Source: Thiocapsa marina 5811
GTDB taxonomy: Bacteria; Pseudomonadota; Gammaproteobacteria; Chromatiales; Chromatiaceae
DNA: 64,000 bases
Reading direction: 5' to 3'
NCBI RefSeq assembly: GCF_000223985.1
Contig: NZ_AFWV01000005.1
Coordinates: 1 to 64,000, forward strand
This document shows positions 15,891 through 25,190 of this stretch, in pieces. The notes below the pieces were generated by a model. That model ran no database searches, was not told the DNA's origin, and was given only the letters and a program-made list of their open reading frames with translations. The first letter of the stretch is position 1, and each line of letters begins with the position of its first letter. A program made the translations under genes and the position numbers.

Positions 15891-18815
15891 TCATGTTTGT
15901 GCCCTGGGTGTCGAATTCGACTGTCGCGACAACTCGCACAACCATCGCATCGGTTCCTCCATGAGCCGTGTCGTCTCCAGACGTCCGATCCGATCAAGCA
16001 TCTCGCGTTGCAGCATCGCTTCGGGAGCTGGCGTCTTGCAGGTCCCCGTCTCCTCATCCCCGTCGGGGCCAGATCGTTTGGCACACCCTACCGCGATCGC
16101 GCGCGCAATCTTGCCCGCGGCCTCTCGCCACCGACGCTCCATGTCCCTGTTGTCCGCGGTTCCCCCGTCCTCGGTCGCGGCGTCCTTGGACCGCGGCTCG
16201 GGGGCAGCATCCTTGTCGGCTTCGAGATCCCAGTAGCACTGCACTTGAAGATGCGCGGGGATATTGTCCGCGACGGTTTGCTCCACGAAGATGCGCCAGT
16301 CCTCTATGAGATCCTCCGTGTGGTCGTCGGGACTCGACTTGATGAGTGCGCTCACGCGATCGCCGCCAAGACTCAGCGCGAACTGCCATGGGGGAACCTC
16401 CACGACGGATCTTAGCCACTGCGACCAGGAACACAGCGCGAGGGACAACGCGGCTACGACTCCGCGAAGCGCCTTCTGAGCATCCTCCAGGGATGGGAAC
16501 TCCTCGAGGACGACGATCGGCTCGTCGTCGAACGACCCTGACCAGAAGCCGACGCGATAGCGCTCGTCGCCGATTTCGCCCTGGCTCCAGCAACGACCCA
16601 CGGAAAGCGCTCGGGACAAGGCGTCCGACCAAGACGAGTCCAGGTACCGGCGGGCCAGGTGCAGCACGTACTCACTGGACGGGCCATCCAGGGAAAGGCG
16701 AAGGACGCCGGTTTCCTCCGGAATACAGAAGTTCTCCGACCACGGTTCCTCCGGGGTTGGCTCGCCGTCGCGTGGGATTCTCAGACACCCAATGCCCGCA
16801 GGAGCTGCGGGGTTCCGCAGCAGCTGATGCTCCACCAGCAAGGGGCCGGATTGCATCCCGGCCAGCAACCGGATTCGTTCCTGGATCGGGTGTAGGTCAC
16901 GACTATCGTCGGCGGGCACCCCCGGCGGCGCAAGCGTTGCGCTCGTCTCGTTCTCGACGTCGCACTGTGAATCGAAGGACAAGGACGTATGTCCCCGTGC
17001 CGCCGTGAGCCCCGGCACCTGCTCCAGGAAGCGCTGCTGGTCTCGTCCCAGGCTTTCCCTGAACCGGTCCTCCTGCCGCATCTTTAGGCAATCGGAAAGG
17101 TCCGGCTGCGCTTGGCGATTCGTTGAAGACTCCTCGGATGGGACGCGAGGATCGAAGAACTGCCGCCGATGCCGAACCGGGAAGCCGACCCCGAATCGAG
17201 CCAGGAGGTGCTCCAGGAACATCCCTCGGCGCAGCTCGACGGGATCGCCGCAGGCCACGATTCCGTCAATCGCCGCGCGGTGCCGGCGAATCCTAGCTTG
17301 GGTATCGAGATCTCCCGCGGACTCGCCGTGGCCGATCAAATGACTGATGCGCGGCGGGGCATCAGGATCATCGGGGTCCGAGACGAAATCGGCGCAATAG
17401 TAAGTCCGCAGCTCATCGGGGGCCAGCGATAGCAGCCGCTTGGCGCCATCGAGCTGCGCGAGATGATCGGCAAGCAGTTGTTCGAACAGCAGCAGGTACG
17501 CCTTCAGTTGGAAAATCCGCGCCAGGTGGCGACGCCTGCGAACCTCTCTGGGCACGTTCGGATCCGCGTCGAGATCGATGATGGAGGTCGGCAGCCCCCG
17601 GGCTCCCAATCCGTAGACCGCGGGAAACCAGTGTTGGATCGAACGGTAGCGCGACAGGCCCCGACCGCCGGGCTTTCCTCGCGGCAATGATGCATAGGCG
17701 AGATCCTGGTTCTTCTTCACCGCGTAGCTGGCAATGCGTCGGCGCTGCTCCATGCGATGCCTGAGCCTTGCCAATACCAACTCGTAGTCGCTGGATTGCT
17801 CGGCAGAAACGTCGTCTACGCCATCGGTGCTCGCACGGGTTGGCCAACGCAGCATGCGTCCAGAGCGCAACTTGTTCAGGATGTCATCGACGACTTCTTT
17901 GCTGATCTTGAAGCGCGGCACCCAGGGTGGCGCCTCACTGCCACTATTGGTTTGCTTGCTTCCGGTCTCCTCGACCTCAAGGCCCTTCACATCAAGCACG
18001 CCGTCGACGGACAACACCAGCGACCGAACTCGATTCAACGCGATCTCGGGCTTGCGCTCCAGGCTTGCCCGAGAGATGACACCATGGCAAAGCCGGGGTC
18101 CCTCGAAGATCAGGTCGGGCGCCTGCCCCTCCTGCAGCAGCGTATCCACGGCGAGGAACTCGGGCGGCGGATTGACGAAGAGGTCTAACCTGAACAGGAG
18201 CTCCGCGACCACGTCGATGTCGGCGACGTCGGGGGCGAGGATCAGGGCCTCCATCCTCAGCTTGAAGAAGCGTAGATCGATCTGCCGAACCCGAAATGCG
18301 GTGCCCAGTCCACGAGCCTGGTTAAGACACTCCCGTACCGACTCAAGCGTCTTATCGCTCGCATTTTTTGTCAATTCCTCAGATAGTGCGTCTCCATCGT
18401 CCCAGAGGTCGACGAGGACGCGCAGCGGCTTATTCGGTTCCCCAGTTTCGAACCATAGGTTCCTCACCTTAGGCACCCGGTCGATTACAAACGCGCGGTA
18501 ATCGTCGACGGTGACCGGCGCCGTGGTGAGGATGCGGTCTCCCGTGAACAGGGAGGGACGTGGCGGATCGGTTTCGTTCGCCAGGGATTCGAGTAGGTCC
18601 TCCAGCTTGTGCTCGGTCCGATAGGCCGCGTCGGTCAGACCGAAACACAGCTGCTGAAGAATGGTGACGCCGGGATCGTGATCGTTGTAGTCGGTCCACA
18701 AATCGCCGGACAACGCCTGAACCCGCTCCAGACCGGCCTGGTAACGTCGGGCGAAGTCCAGGGCCGGCTCTTGCAGCGCGGAGCGGCTGATCGGCTGTAG
18801 ATCGTCAGTGTTCAT
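15891..18815 (-). CDS. Pvc12-like baseplate protein
   Basis: About 974 aa from ATG 18815 (MNTDDLQPISRSALQ); an ATG 60 nt upstream is possible. Residues about 40-75 carry LWTDYNDHDPGVTILQQLCF and LTDAAYRTEHKLEDLL, the hallmark of eCIS baseplate wedge proteins related to Afp12. Length agrees with Afp12 (about 970 aa). The middle section has arginine-rich and helical segments (RRRRHLARIFQLKAYLLLFE). The gene precedes the tape measure gene, as expected for afp12 before afp14. Confidence 0.8.
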   Translation of the reverse strand: MNTDDLQPISRSALQEPALDFARRYQAGLERVQALSGDLWTDYNDHDPGVTILQQLCFGLTDAAYRTEHKLEDLLESLANETDPPRPSLFTGDRILTTAPVTVDDYRAFVIDRVPKVRNLWFETGEPNKPLRVLVDLWDDGDALSEELTKNASDKTLESVRECLNQARGLGTAFRVRQIDLRFFKLRMEALILAPDVADIDVVAELLFRLDLFVNPPPEFLAVDTLLQEGQAPDLIFEGPRLCHGVISRASLERKPEIALNRVRSLVLSVDGVLDVKGLEVEETGSKQTNSGSEAPPWVPRFKISKEVVDDILNKLRSGRMLRWPTRASTDGVDDVSAEQSSDYELVLARLRHRMEQRRRIASYAVKKNQDLAYASLPRGKPGGRGLSRYRSIQHWFPAVYGLGARGLPTSIIDLDADPNVPREVRRRRHLARIFQLKAYLLLFEQLLADHLAQLDGAKRLLSLAPDELRTYYCADFVSDPDDPDAPPRISHLIGHGESAGDLDTQARIRRHRAAIDGIVACGDPVELRRGMFLEHLLARFGVGFPVRHRRQFFDPRVPSEESSTNRQAQPDLSDCLKMRQEDRFRESLGRDQQRFLEQVPGLTAARGHTSLSFDSQCDVENETSATLAPPGVPADDSRDLHPIQERIRLLAGMQSGPLLVEHQLLRNPAAPAGIGCLRIPRDGEPTPEEPWSENFCIPEETGVLRLSLDGPSSEYVLHLARRYLDSSWSDALSRALSVGRCWSQGEIGDERYRVGFWSGSFDDEPIVVLEEFPSLEDAQKALRGVVAALSLALCSWSQWLRSVVEVPPWQFALSLGGDRVSALIKSSPDDHTEDLIEDWRIFVEQTVADNIPAHLQVQCYWDLEADKDAAPEPRSKDAATEDGGTADNRDMERRWREAAGKIARAIAVGCAKRSGPDGDEETGTCKTPAPEAMLQREMLDRIGRLETTRLMEEPMRWLCELSRQSNSTPRAQT

Positions 18816-18896
18816 CGAGCCCACCCAGCGGATCCGGTGACCGGACGACGTGGAGAGTCCGCGCCGCGCGACCATGGAATCCGAGTAAACGCCAAC

Positions 18897-20408
18897 CTAG
18901 CCTACGCGGGTAACGCGACAGTGGATCGGCGCCCAGTCGCCCGCCTTTTCGCGGCCCGGGGGAACCGTCAAGATCCCGCACCGAACCTGCAGGGCCAGTC
19001 GTGTCCCATGGGGACCCTTGGTGTCAGCCTTCTCGATCCTAAACTGCAACGCGTGAACGGCGGGGCTGCTCACACGCCACAACAGGACCAAGGCGATCAC
19101 CGCCAAGAGCAGGAGCGACAGCGCCCAGACACTGTTGGTGCGAAAGCCGACGAAGCGATAGTCCCGGGATATGCCGAGAACCGCAAACACTGCGTTGACC
19201 CTGTCCGAAGCGGTACCCTCGTCGTGCTTCAGCATCGCCGCCAGACGCTGCTCGGGATATCCGTCCTCCCTCAATCCGGGCTGCGGCTTGTCGTCCCCGA
19301 TATAGGTCACGACCTTGGATTCCTTGACTTCGACCACGGGCGGCGGGGGCTCCCCGGCGCCCGAGCCCTTTCCCTGCACGGTCTTGACCGCCATCACCAG
19401 CCATTGGTTGACCTCGAGCTTCTGTCCTGCGTCCTCATTTCCTTCGATGGGGATCGCGCGGGCAGCACATTCCCAGTTGTTCTCGATCGTCTCGGACGCC
19501 AACTTCTCCAATCGCTGATCGGCGTCTCCCGCGTCGGGGATCGTATCGGGCTCCAGCTGCCAGTCGCAGACCTCGAAGAACAGGGGTGCCGTCAACCATC
19601 GCTCGATGAATTGCAGCAAACCGACATCGATGTCGTGAAGATCCTGCTGGATCCCACTCGGGGTCAAACCGTTGCGCAGGAGCTCACCCTTATCGATCGT
19701 CGTGAACGAGAACAGCAGCATCGGCTTGAGGACAAAGGCCCCCAGGATCAGCAGCACCGCGAGCGGCCAGAGCAGGAATGGCCAACCACGGGCTCGCCTC
19801 GGGTTCGCGATGCAGTCGACCCGTCCGACATTTGCTTCGCGGCCCGTACTGACCACGATCGCCCAGGCGGCGCTCCTCTGCTCGATCGGCTGTGTCTTCC
19901 CGAATAAGCCTCGAGTGGCCAGCCAGAGGCGGCGAAAAGCGGTGGGGATTCCTTCGGTCGATGCGACGACCTCGACCACTCGGGGGCTGTCGCCAAGATC
20001 CACGATCTCGTGCCAGTTGTTGTCCGCCACCGCTCCGGATCCCTTGGGCTGGTTCTTAACCTCGGCTCCGAGGCGTTCCTCCAGTTCCAGGCGCGGCATC
20101 CGCACCGTGCGCCGCTCCGACTGATCATCGGCGTCTTGCGAACCGCCATCGGCTCCAGTGAATCTCAGCGCGCCTTCTTTCTCGACGGCGAGACGCCATT
20201 GGCGGTCCCTGGGCCCGACGGTCAATTCCTCCCGGGCCTCCAACGCCTCGACCTCGGAAACGTGCGCCATCGAATCGATCAGCGCGGAGAAATCCGTGGC
20301 TCGCGGCACTGCGCCGGGGCCGAAGCGCCGCTTGAGGTCATCGCGACTGGTTGGATGTTTTTCGCATTCCGCGTCAGGCGCAGTCTGCTCCTGGTCTCGT
20401 TTTGTCAT
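18897..20408 (-). CDS. Two-helix membrane protein within the eCIS structural genes
   Basis: About 503 aa. ATG at 20408 follows aaaggga and is preferred over an upstream ATG at 20513. The N-terminus contains LKRRFGPGAVPRATDFSALI, resembling the LKxxFxTGxxPTxxxFxxLIDS motif common in phage and eCIS tail accessory proteins. Two transmembrane helices are evident: about 238-265 (FLLWPLAVLLILGAFVLKPM) and about 425-448 (SVWALSLLLLAVIALVLLW), enclosing a roughly 160-residue domain with two Cys that may be periplasmic. It takes the position between the two baseplate genes where a fibre or accessory gene might be expected. A membrane protein here could tether the particle to the envelope; this is inference. 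Confidence 0.7.
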   Translation of the reverse strand: MTKRDQEQTAPDAECEKHPTSRDDLKRRFGPGAVPRATDFSALIDSMAHVSEVEALEAREELTVGPRDRQWRLAVEKEGALRFTGADGGSQDADDQSERRTVRMPRLELEERLGAEVKNQPKGSGAVADNNWHEIVDLGDSPRVVEVVASTEGIPTAFRRLWLATRGLFGKTQPIEQRSAAWAIVVSTGREANVGRVDCIANPRRARGWPFLLWPLAVLLILGAFVLKPMLLFSFTTIDKGELLRNGLTPSGIQQDLHDIDVGLLQFIERWLTAPLFFEVCDWQLEPDTIPDAGDADQRLEKLASETIENNWECAARAIPIEGNEDAGQKLEVNQWLVMAVKTVQGKGSGAGEPPPPVVEVKESKVVTYIGDDKPQPGLREDGYPEQRLAAMLKHDEGTASDRVNAVFAVLGISRDYRFVGFRTNSVWALSLLLLAVIALVLLWRVSSPAVHALQFRIEKADTKGPHGTRLALQVRCGILTVPPGREKAGDWAPIHCRVTRVG

Positions 20409-20516
20409 GTTCCCTTTCCTCAAGTCTGATTCGGGTCCCCATGGGATCCGAAGCTTTGCCTGCTGAATTCGACACGGGCGGCTACGCGGAACCTCACCGG
20501 CTCCCTGCGCCACTGC

Positions 20517-23500
20517 TCAAAGCCCAACGATGAAATCCTCGCCGATACTCAAATCACCGATACCAATCGATCTCACGGGTGCGACACCGAAGCGCTCGGG
20601 AGCCTCCCCATCCAGGACCTCGAGCTCGCCACCGATCGACGCCTGACCGACAACCCCTCCCTGCCAGATTGAGAAACGATGTCGTGACGAGGGAACGAGT
20701 ACCGACCATGGCGTGCTGGAGCGCACGCGCCGGGCGCGCGAGCTCGACGGATCCACGCGGCTAGTGTCGAACAACCTCCAGCCAGAGTCCGATGCCCCTG
20801 CATGAGCCCGTTGATAGGCGTGCAGGACCGAAAGGCGGTGAACCCGCGCCACGGCGGGCTCTGCAATTAACACCTCGGACAGCCGATCCAGATCGACCCG
20901 CCCGCTGCCGATCTCTATTCGCTCATTGGGGTCCGAACGCCAGGGGGCAATGTGCGCGTCGACGGAGCGGTAAAGTCGCGAGATCGCGGAGGCGTCGAAA
21001 ACCGGGTTCAAGCTCACCCAGGCGAATACCCGAACGCGCTCGTACCGCGGGGAGCGGACATGGATGCGGCGCACCCCGGGGCTCACCTTCACCTCCAGAA
21101 ACCGAACGATCTCGTCGAGCCGATACTCCGGGACCCGGGGGTGAGCGCTGTCGCTCGCGGCCTCCGCACAGGGCACGACCACCACCCTCACCTCGCCGGG
21201 GTCAGCCCGCAGACACTCCGCCTGGCGCACCCAGGGAAACTCTTGGAGCACCAGGCTCTCGTAGTCCTCGGGCAGCACGGCGCGCTGCTTGTGACGAAGT
21301 CGTTCGCTGACGCGAACCCGGAACTCCCGCTCGCTCTCCTGTCGGCGCCCGCCCCAAGAGGGCTCCGGTTGTCTGACCTCGCCGATCTGCGGCCATCGAC
21401 CCACCAACTTGCTGAGCGTCCCCGGCGGAATTTGCGCAGGGAGTTCTTGCTCACGCCGCACCATGACCCGGGTCGCGGTGCCCCCGTTGCAACGAAGCTC
21501 GCGCAGGTTTTCGATCAAACGCAGGCGATTTCCGGTATCGCGCTTACCGGCGCAACTGGGACCGCCGGCATCTTGCCGGCCCGGGCGCGCGGTACCGACC
21601 AAACTTGCCGGCGGGACGCCAGCGGTCCCAGGCTCCACTTCACGGCGTGATCCGGGTACCGTCGTTTCGGTAATTCTCCTAAGCGGGCAGATTAAGGACA
21701 CCGAGAGCCAGACCTCGGCGCCCGAGTCCGAACCTCGATGGACGGCGATATCCGAAGGTAGGCGAATGATGACGATCCCGGAGCGGGTGAAGCCGTTAGT
21801 CGCGTCGGCGATCTGCTGGCGTGGCACCAATTCCGCCCAACCATCGACGGACAGGTAGCGCCAACGCAGCCGATCGGTGGCAGGCGGGGAATCCGAGTCG
21901 CGCCCGTCGCCCTCGTGATCCAACAGTCCGACGAAGAGTGACAAGGTCTGGGACGGCTGCAGCCCGTCCAGGCCGATGAACACATAGCCATCGTCCGTGA
22001 AGTCGCTGAGAATTGCAGACGACGGCGCCTGCAGTCGAGACGGATCAAAGGGATCGAGACGATAGATGCGACCATCGCCCGCATCGGTGCGCACCTGCGC
22101 GGATGGCTCGATGGCGACATACCCGGTGGCACTGTAGTCCAGTGTGATCGCGGCCGCCTCCGGTACAAAAGGTGCATTCGGCAACGGTTTGTTGGCGGCG
22201 TCCTGACCCTGTGCGCCGCCATTCTTCGCGTCCTTTTTGTCCTCATCCTTCTTGCCGATCCCCCCCGGAGTCAGTGCCGAAATCAAATCTTTGGAACGCT
22301 TGACGATCTTCTTGCCGAGGTTGTCACGCTGCGCGCGCTCCATCGCCGCATCGGTCAGCACCGTGGGATAGCGGGAGTGAGCGAACCCGAATTCGGGTTC
22401 GTCCAGCACCATGCTGAAGAATCCGGTCTCCACCGACTGATCGAAACTCGCCTCGGACCCCAGCGGCCGGAGGATATCGAAGAAGGTGTCTCTCACATCC
22501 AGCCGCCAACGGGACTCGGGTGCAATCTCGGACTGATTTTCCGGGGATTCGGCGAAGAGCCTTACGCGTTCCTCCGTCGCGGGCCTGTCTCCGGCAGAAG
22601 CCCCCAGGGGCATCCATCGATAATTCATCCGACGTGAGAAACGCACGCGAAAGCTGTCGTTGCGGATATCCAGGCCGTAGCCCGCGTAGTAGTTCTTCAG
22701 GTCCTTTGCCGGGCCGGTCAGATTGTTCCAGATCACCCGGACGCTGAGATCGGTGAGACGCTTCCGCCACAGCTCGTCGCTGGAAAATACGAAATAGGCG
22801 CCCTCAGCTGGAATTCCGCCGAAGGGCTGGAAGGGTTCACCGGGGGGAATCGGCCCTTGCGGGCCGTGCAGCACCAGATGCCTGCGCAGACCGCGAACCG
22901 CTACGCGAATCGCGACTCCCTCCAGTTGGAGGCCAAGCAGCGCGCTGTAGATCGGCACCATGGCATCGGCGTTGAGCTCGACCACAACCGTCGGATCGCC
23001 CGGTGAATCGCCTTCGACGTCACGGGGCAGCATCGGCGGGTCCGAGGGTTCGAGCAGAAAAGCGATACAAAGCCTGTCGGGCTCGGGAGCGGGGCCGATC
23101 CAGTATCGAGTCACCGCCACCGGCTGCCCTTGGGGACCCGAGTAGCTGAGAGACAGGGCATCGCTCAGGTAACGCTTCAACACGGCATCGGCTACCGGTC
23201 CTCCTGCAAACTCCCGCACCCGATCGGCATAGGCTGCCATCGCCTGCCGCAGCGACCTTGGTTCGGCCGCCCCGAACTCAAGATCGAGTTCCACATAACG
23301 CCGGCCCTCGCGGAGCAGCAGGACCGGTGATGCGATGGCGAAACCAAGCCGCGTGGGAGCGCCCGCCGCAACCGAATCCTTCAGCGTCGCGCCCGGGACG
23401 TCCCACGCATTGGTCGAGGTCTCTCGGTGAAACCGGATGCCCTGGATCCAATCGCCGCCGTCCCCCGGCAGGCGCTGTGCGAAGATCGCCCGCAGCTCCC

Positions 23501-24431
23501 TGACCCGGGCCGGGCGAACCACCAACTCCTTATCCAGGCGATAGTGGATGGCCAGGCCCCGATGGTCCTTGCCGGCGTCGATCAGTGTACCCTCTGGGAC
23601 CACAACGGATTCACGAAAGGGCTCCGCCAGGCTCAGACAGACAGCGGCTCGATCCGCAACCGCAGGCTGCGGCTCGAGGCCCAGCACCGTGCGGTAGTAA
23701 TAATCCAGGTGGCGCGCGGGGATTCGATTGAGATGGGACTTGGCGTCGCGCAGCAGACTGACGAACGCCAGTAACAGTCCGGTCTGCGGGGGATGATCCG
23801 ACTTCTCCCGCAACGAGATGTCCAGATAACCCGGCGCGACCTCCACCAACCGTCGAGTCGCTCGGTTGACCGCGCTGAATTCCAACGCAGTGCGGGTGCG
23901 TAGGGGGATCCATTCCTCGTCCGTCGTACGTTGGTTCTCGAGCGTCGTTATTTGCTGCTCCAACTTGCCCAAGCCGAGGTCAGCGGTCTCCTGTTCTATG
24001 ACCGTGTCGATCGCGTCGCGCAACAGGCGCTCGACCGCGGCGCCGGGTCGACGCTCCGCCAGCGCCTGGGCGTGATCCTGCCAGTCGCGCAAGCGCTGGA
24101 GGTGCCGCCTCGCCAGATCCAGCTGCTCCTGAAGACTCTTGTGTTGCCCTGCTGCATACTCACCCCGCGCGTCGGTCACGCAGATACGGGCCAGGAGGAA
24201 GCTGACATCATCTGCGAGGAATGCACTCCAATCCCCACGCGGCTGGTTCTCTTCGTCGACATAGGTCAAAAGCGTCGAGTACCGATAGGCGTAATCGATC
24301 AATTCCGCCTCGGTGCGACTGTCGAGCGGCACCCGCTCGGCATCCAATGCCGGTGGAAACCGGCTACCCCGCCAATTGCGACGATCCAGGGTATCGGACT
24401 GTGCGCGCACGGTGCCCTCTAGGTCGTTCAC
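20517..24431 (-). CDS. Baseplate J/gp47-like protein (Pvc11-like), oversized
   Basis: 1304 aa, about twice the length of Afp11. The C-terminal 350 residues carry the gp47/baseplate J signature (RESEREFRVRVSERLRHKQR, DYESLVLQEFPWVRQAEC, VVVVPCAEAAS, GVRRIHVRSPRYERVRVFAW). The N-terminal 950 residues contain coiled-coil stretches near 110-180 and many beta-rich segments. About 24 codons near residue 940 derive from an inserted palindromic repeat. The stop of the gp25 gene lies 2 bases upstream of this gene, so the two are translationally coupled. It should form the baseplate wedge linking hub to sheath. Confidence 0.85.
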   Translation of the reverse strand: MNDLEGTVRAQSDTLDRRNWRGSRFPPALDAERVPLDSRTEAELIDYAYRYSTLLTYVDEENQPRGDWSAFLADDVSFLLARICVTDARGEYAAGQHKSLQEQLDLARRHLQRLRDWQDHAQALAERRPGAAVERLLRDAIDTVIEQETADLGLGKLEQQITTLENQRTTDEEWIPLRTRTALEFSAVNRATRRLVEVAPGYLDISLREKSDHPPQTGLLLAFVSLLRDAKSHLNRIPARHLDYYYRTVLGLEPQPAVADRAAVCLSLAEPFRESVVVPEGTLIDAGKDHRGLAIHYRLDKELVVRPARVRELRAIFAQRLPGDGGDWIQGIRFHRETSTNAWDVPGATLKDSVAAGAPTRLGFAIASPVLLLREGRRYVELDLEFGAAEPRSLRQAMAAYADRVREFAGGPVADAVLKRYLSDALSLSYSGPQGQPVAVTRYWIGPAPEPDRLCIAFLLEPSDPPMLPRDVEGDSPGDPTVVVELNADAMVPIYSALLGLQLEGVAIRVAVRGLRRHLVLHGPQGPIPPGEPFQPFGGIPAEGAYFVFSSDELWRKRLTDLSVRVIWNNLTGPAKDLKNYYAGYGLDIRNDSFRVRFSRRMNYRWMPLGASAGDRPATEERVRLFAESPENQSEIAPESRWRLDVRDTFFDILRPLGSEASFDQSVETGFFSMVLDEPEFGFAHSRYPTVLTDAAMERAQRDNLGKKIVKRSKDLISALTPGGIGKKDEDKKDAKNGGAQGQDAANKPLPNAPFVPEAAAITLDYSATGYVAIEPSAQVRTDAGDGRIYRLDPFDPSRLQAPSSAILSDFTDDGYVFIGLDGLQPSQTLSLFVGLLDHEGDGRDSDSPPATDRLRWRYLSVDGWAELVPRQQIADATNGFTRSGIVIIRLPSDIAVHRGSDSGAEVWLSVSLICPLRRITETTVPGSRREVEPGTAGVPPASLVGTARPGRQDAGGPSCAGKRDTGNRLRLIENLRELRCNGGTATRVMVRREQELPAQIPPGTLSKLVGRWPQIGEVRQPEPSWGGRRQESEREFRVRVSERLRHKQRAVLPEDYESLVLQEFPWVRQAECLRADPGEVRVVVVPCAEAASDSAHPRVPEYRLDEIVRFLEVKVSPGVRRIHVRSPRYERVRVFAWVSLNPVFDASAISRLYRSVDAHIAPWRSDPNERIEIGSGRVDLDRLSEVLIAEPAVARVHRLSVLHAYQRAHAGASDSGWRLFDTSRVDPSSSRARRVRSSTPWSVLVPSSRHRFSIWQGGVVGQASIGGELEVLDGEAPERFGVAPVRSIGIGDLSIGEDFIVGL
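21556..21631. repeat. REP-like palindrome inside the baseplate gene
   Basis: Starts ctgggaccgccggcatcttg and ends with the near inverse complement (gccggcgggacgccagcggt, then cccag). Stems of about 18-20 bases flank a roughly 35-base centre. It sits in frame and encodes a GVPPASLVGTARPGRQDAGG-like peptide that does not match the protein around it, suggesting insertion of an intergenic repeat into coding sequence. Confidence 0.7.
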
Positions 24432-24433
24432 CT

Positions 24434-24856
24434 TCAGAACTCCCTCTGGTCCGTTGCTTCGTCCAGGTAGAACGGGTAAACCAGGTTGCCGCGGCTATTG
24501 GTCCCCTGCACCTTGTAGTCGATCCTGATCAGCAGCTCCCCCTGGCTCCCTGGATCGACCTCGACGTCGACCCGCTCCAGCACGACGCGCGGCTCGTAGA
24601 GGATGATGGTGTCCTCGACGTCCCGGCGCAGTTGACCCAGGGTGTTCGGGCCCATGGTGTCGAACACGAAGGTGCTCAAACCCGACCCCCACTCCGGAAG
24701 CATCAGGCGCTCCCCGCGGACCGTGGATAGCAGGACGCCGATGCTCTGGCGGATGTCCTCTTCCTCCTCGACCAACCCAACCCGCGCACCGACGCGATGA
24801 AACGTCGGCGGGAATGCCCAGCCACGTCCGAGAAACGGCCGCTCTCCCGTTGCCAT
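24434..24856 (-). CDS. GPW/gp25-like baseplate protein (Pvc9-like)
   Basis: 140 aa. Contains EEEDIRQSIGVLLSTVRGER, LPEWGSGLSTFVFDTMGPNT and EDTIILYEPRVVLERVDVEV, the standard gp25 pattern including the conserved EPR. T4 gp25-like proteins initiate sheath assembly on the baseplate. The length is typical. The gene lies just after the PAAR gene and is tightly coupled to the large baseplate gene that follows. Confidence 0.92.
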   Translation of the reverse strand: MATGERPFLGRGWAFPPTFHRVGARVGLVEEEEDIRQSIGVLLSTVRGERLMLPEWGSGLSTFVFDTMGPNTLGQLRRDVEDTIILYEPRVVLERVDVEVDPGSQGELLIRIDYKVQGTNSRGNLVYPFYLDEATDQREF

Positions 24857-24859
24857 GGC

Positions 24860-25159
24860 TCAGCCCCCAATCATGACCGACGGAAAGCCGCCGACGATCG
24901 AACCGCCGTGGGCGGTGGTATCACCCTGCCTTGCCGCCGGTTTGCCGTTAATGTTCACCGTGCTCGAACCTTTGACGATGGTGTCCGGCGGGCCGGCGCA
25001 AGTTGCCGTATCGCCGACCACCGCGGCCGGCTGCTGACCGATCAGCACGGTCGGGACGCCTGGCAGATTCAGCGGCCCACCCACATGCGGCGTAGGCGGT
25101 ACGGTCGGATTCTGCATTGGACAGGTATGCATGTCTGTCACTCGCGCGGCAGGAGGCAT
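24860..25159 (-). CDS. PAAR-repeat spike tip protein (Pvc10-like)
   Basis: 99 aa from ATG 25159 (MPPAARVTDMHTCP); an ATG 54 nt upstream lies closer to the VgrG-like gene but is less like the family. PAAR features are visible: the N-terminal PPAARVTDMHTCPMQN, the inner GQQPAAVVGDTATC and the terminal KPAARQGDTTAHGGSI, with His and Cys residues suited to metal binding at the cone tip. It caps the trimeric spike encoded by the adjacent gene. Confidence 0.93.
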   Translation of the reverse strand: MPPAARVTDMHTCPMQNPTVPPTPHVGGPLNLPGVPTVLIGQQPAAVVGDTATCAGPPDTIVKGSSTVNINGKPAARQGDTTAHGGSIVGGFPSVMIGG

Positions 25160-25190
25160 TGACGGGTCCTCGCTGTTAACGGCGGCGCGG

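Noticed and set aside
13460-16084. Longer tape-measure start at 16084
   Set aside because: It would overlap the Pvc12-like gene by almost 200 bases, and the added 86 residues are Arg/Cys-rich and unlike the family.
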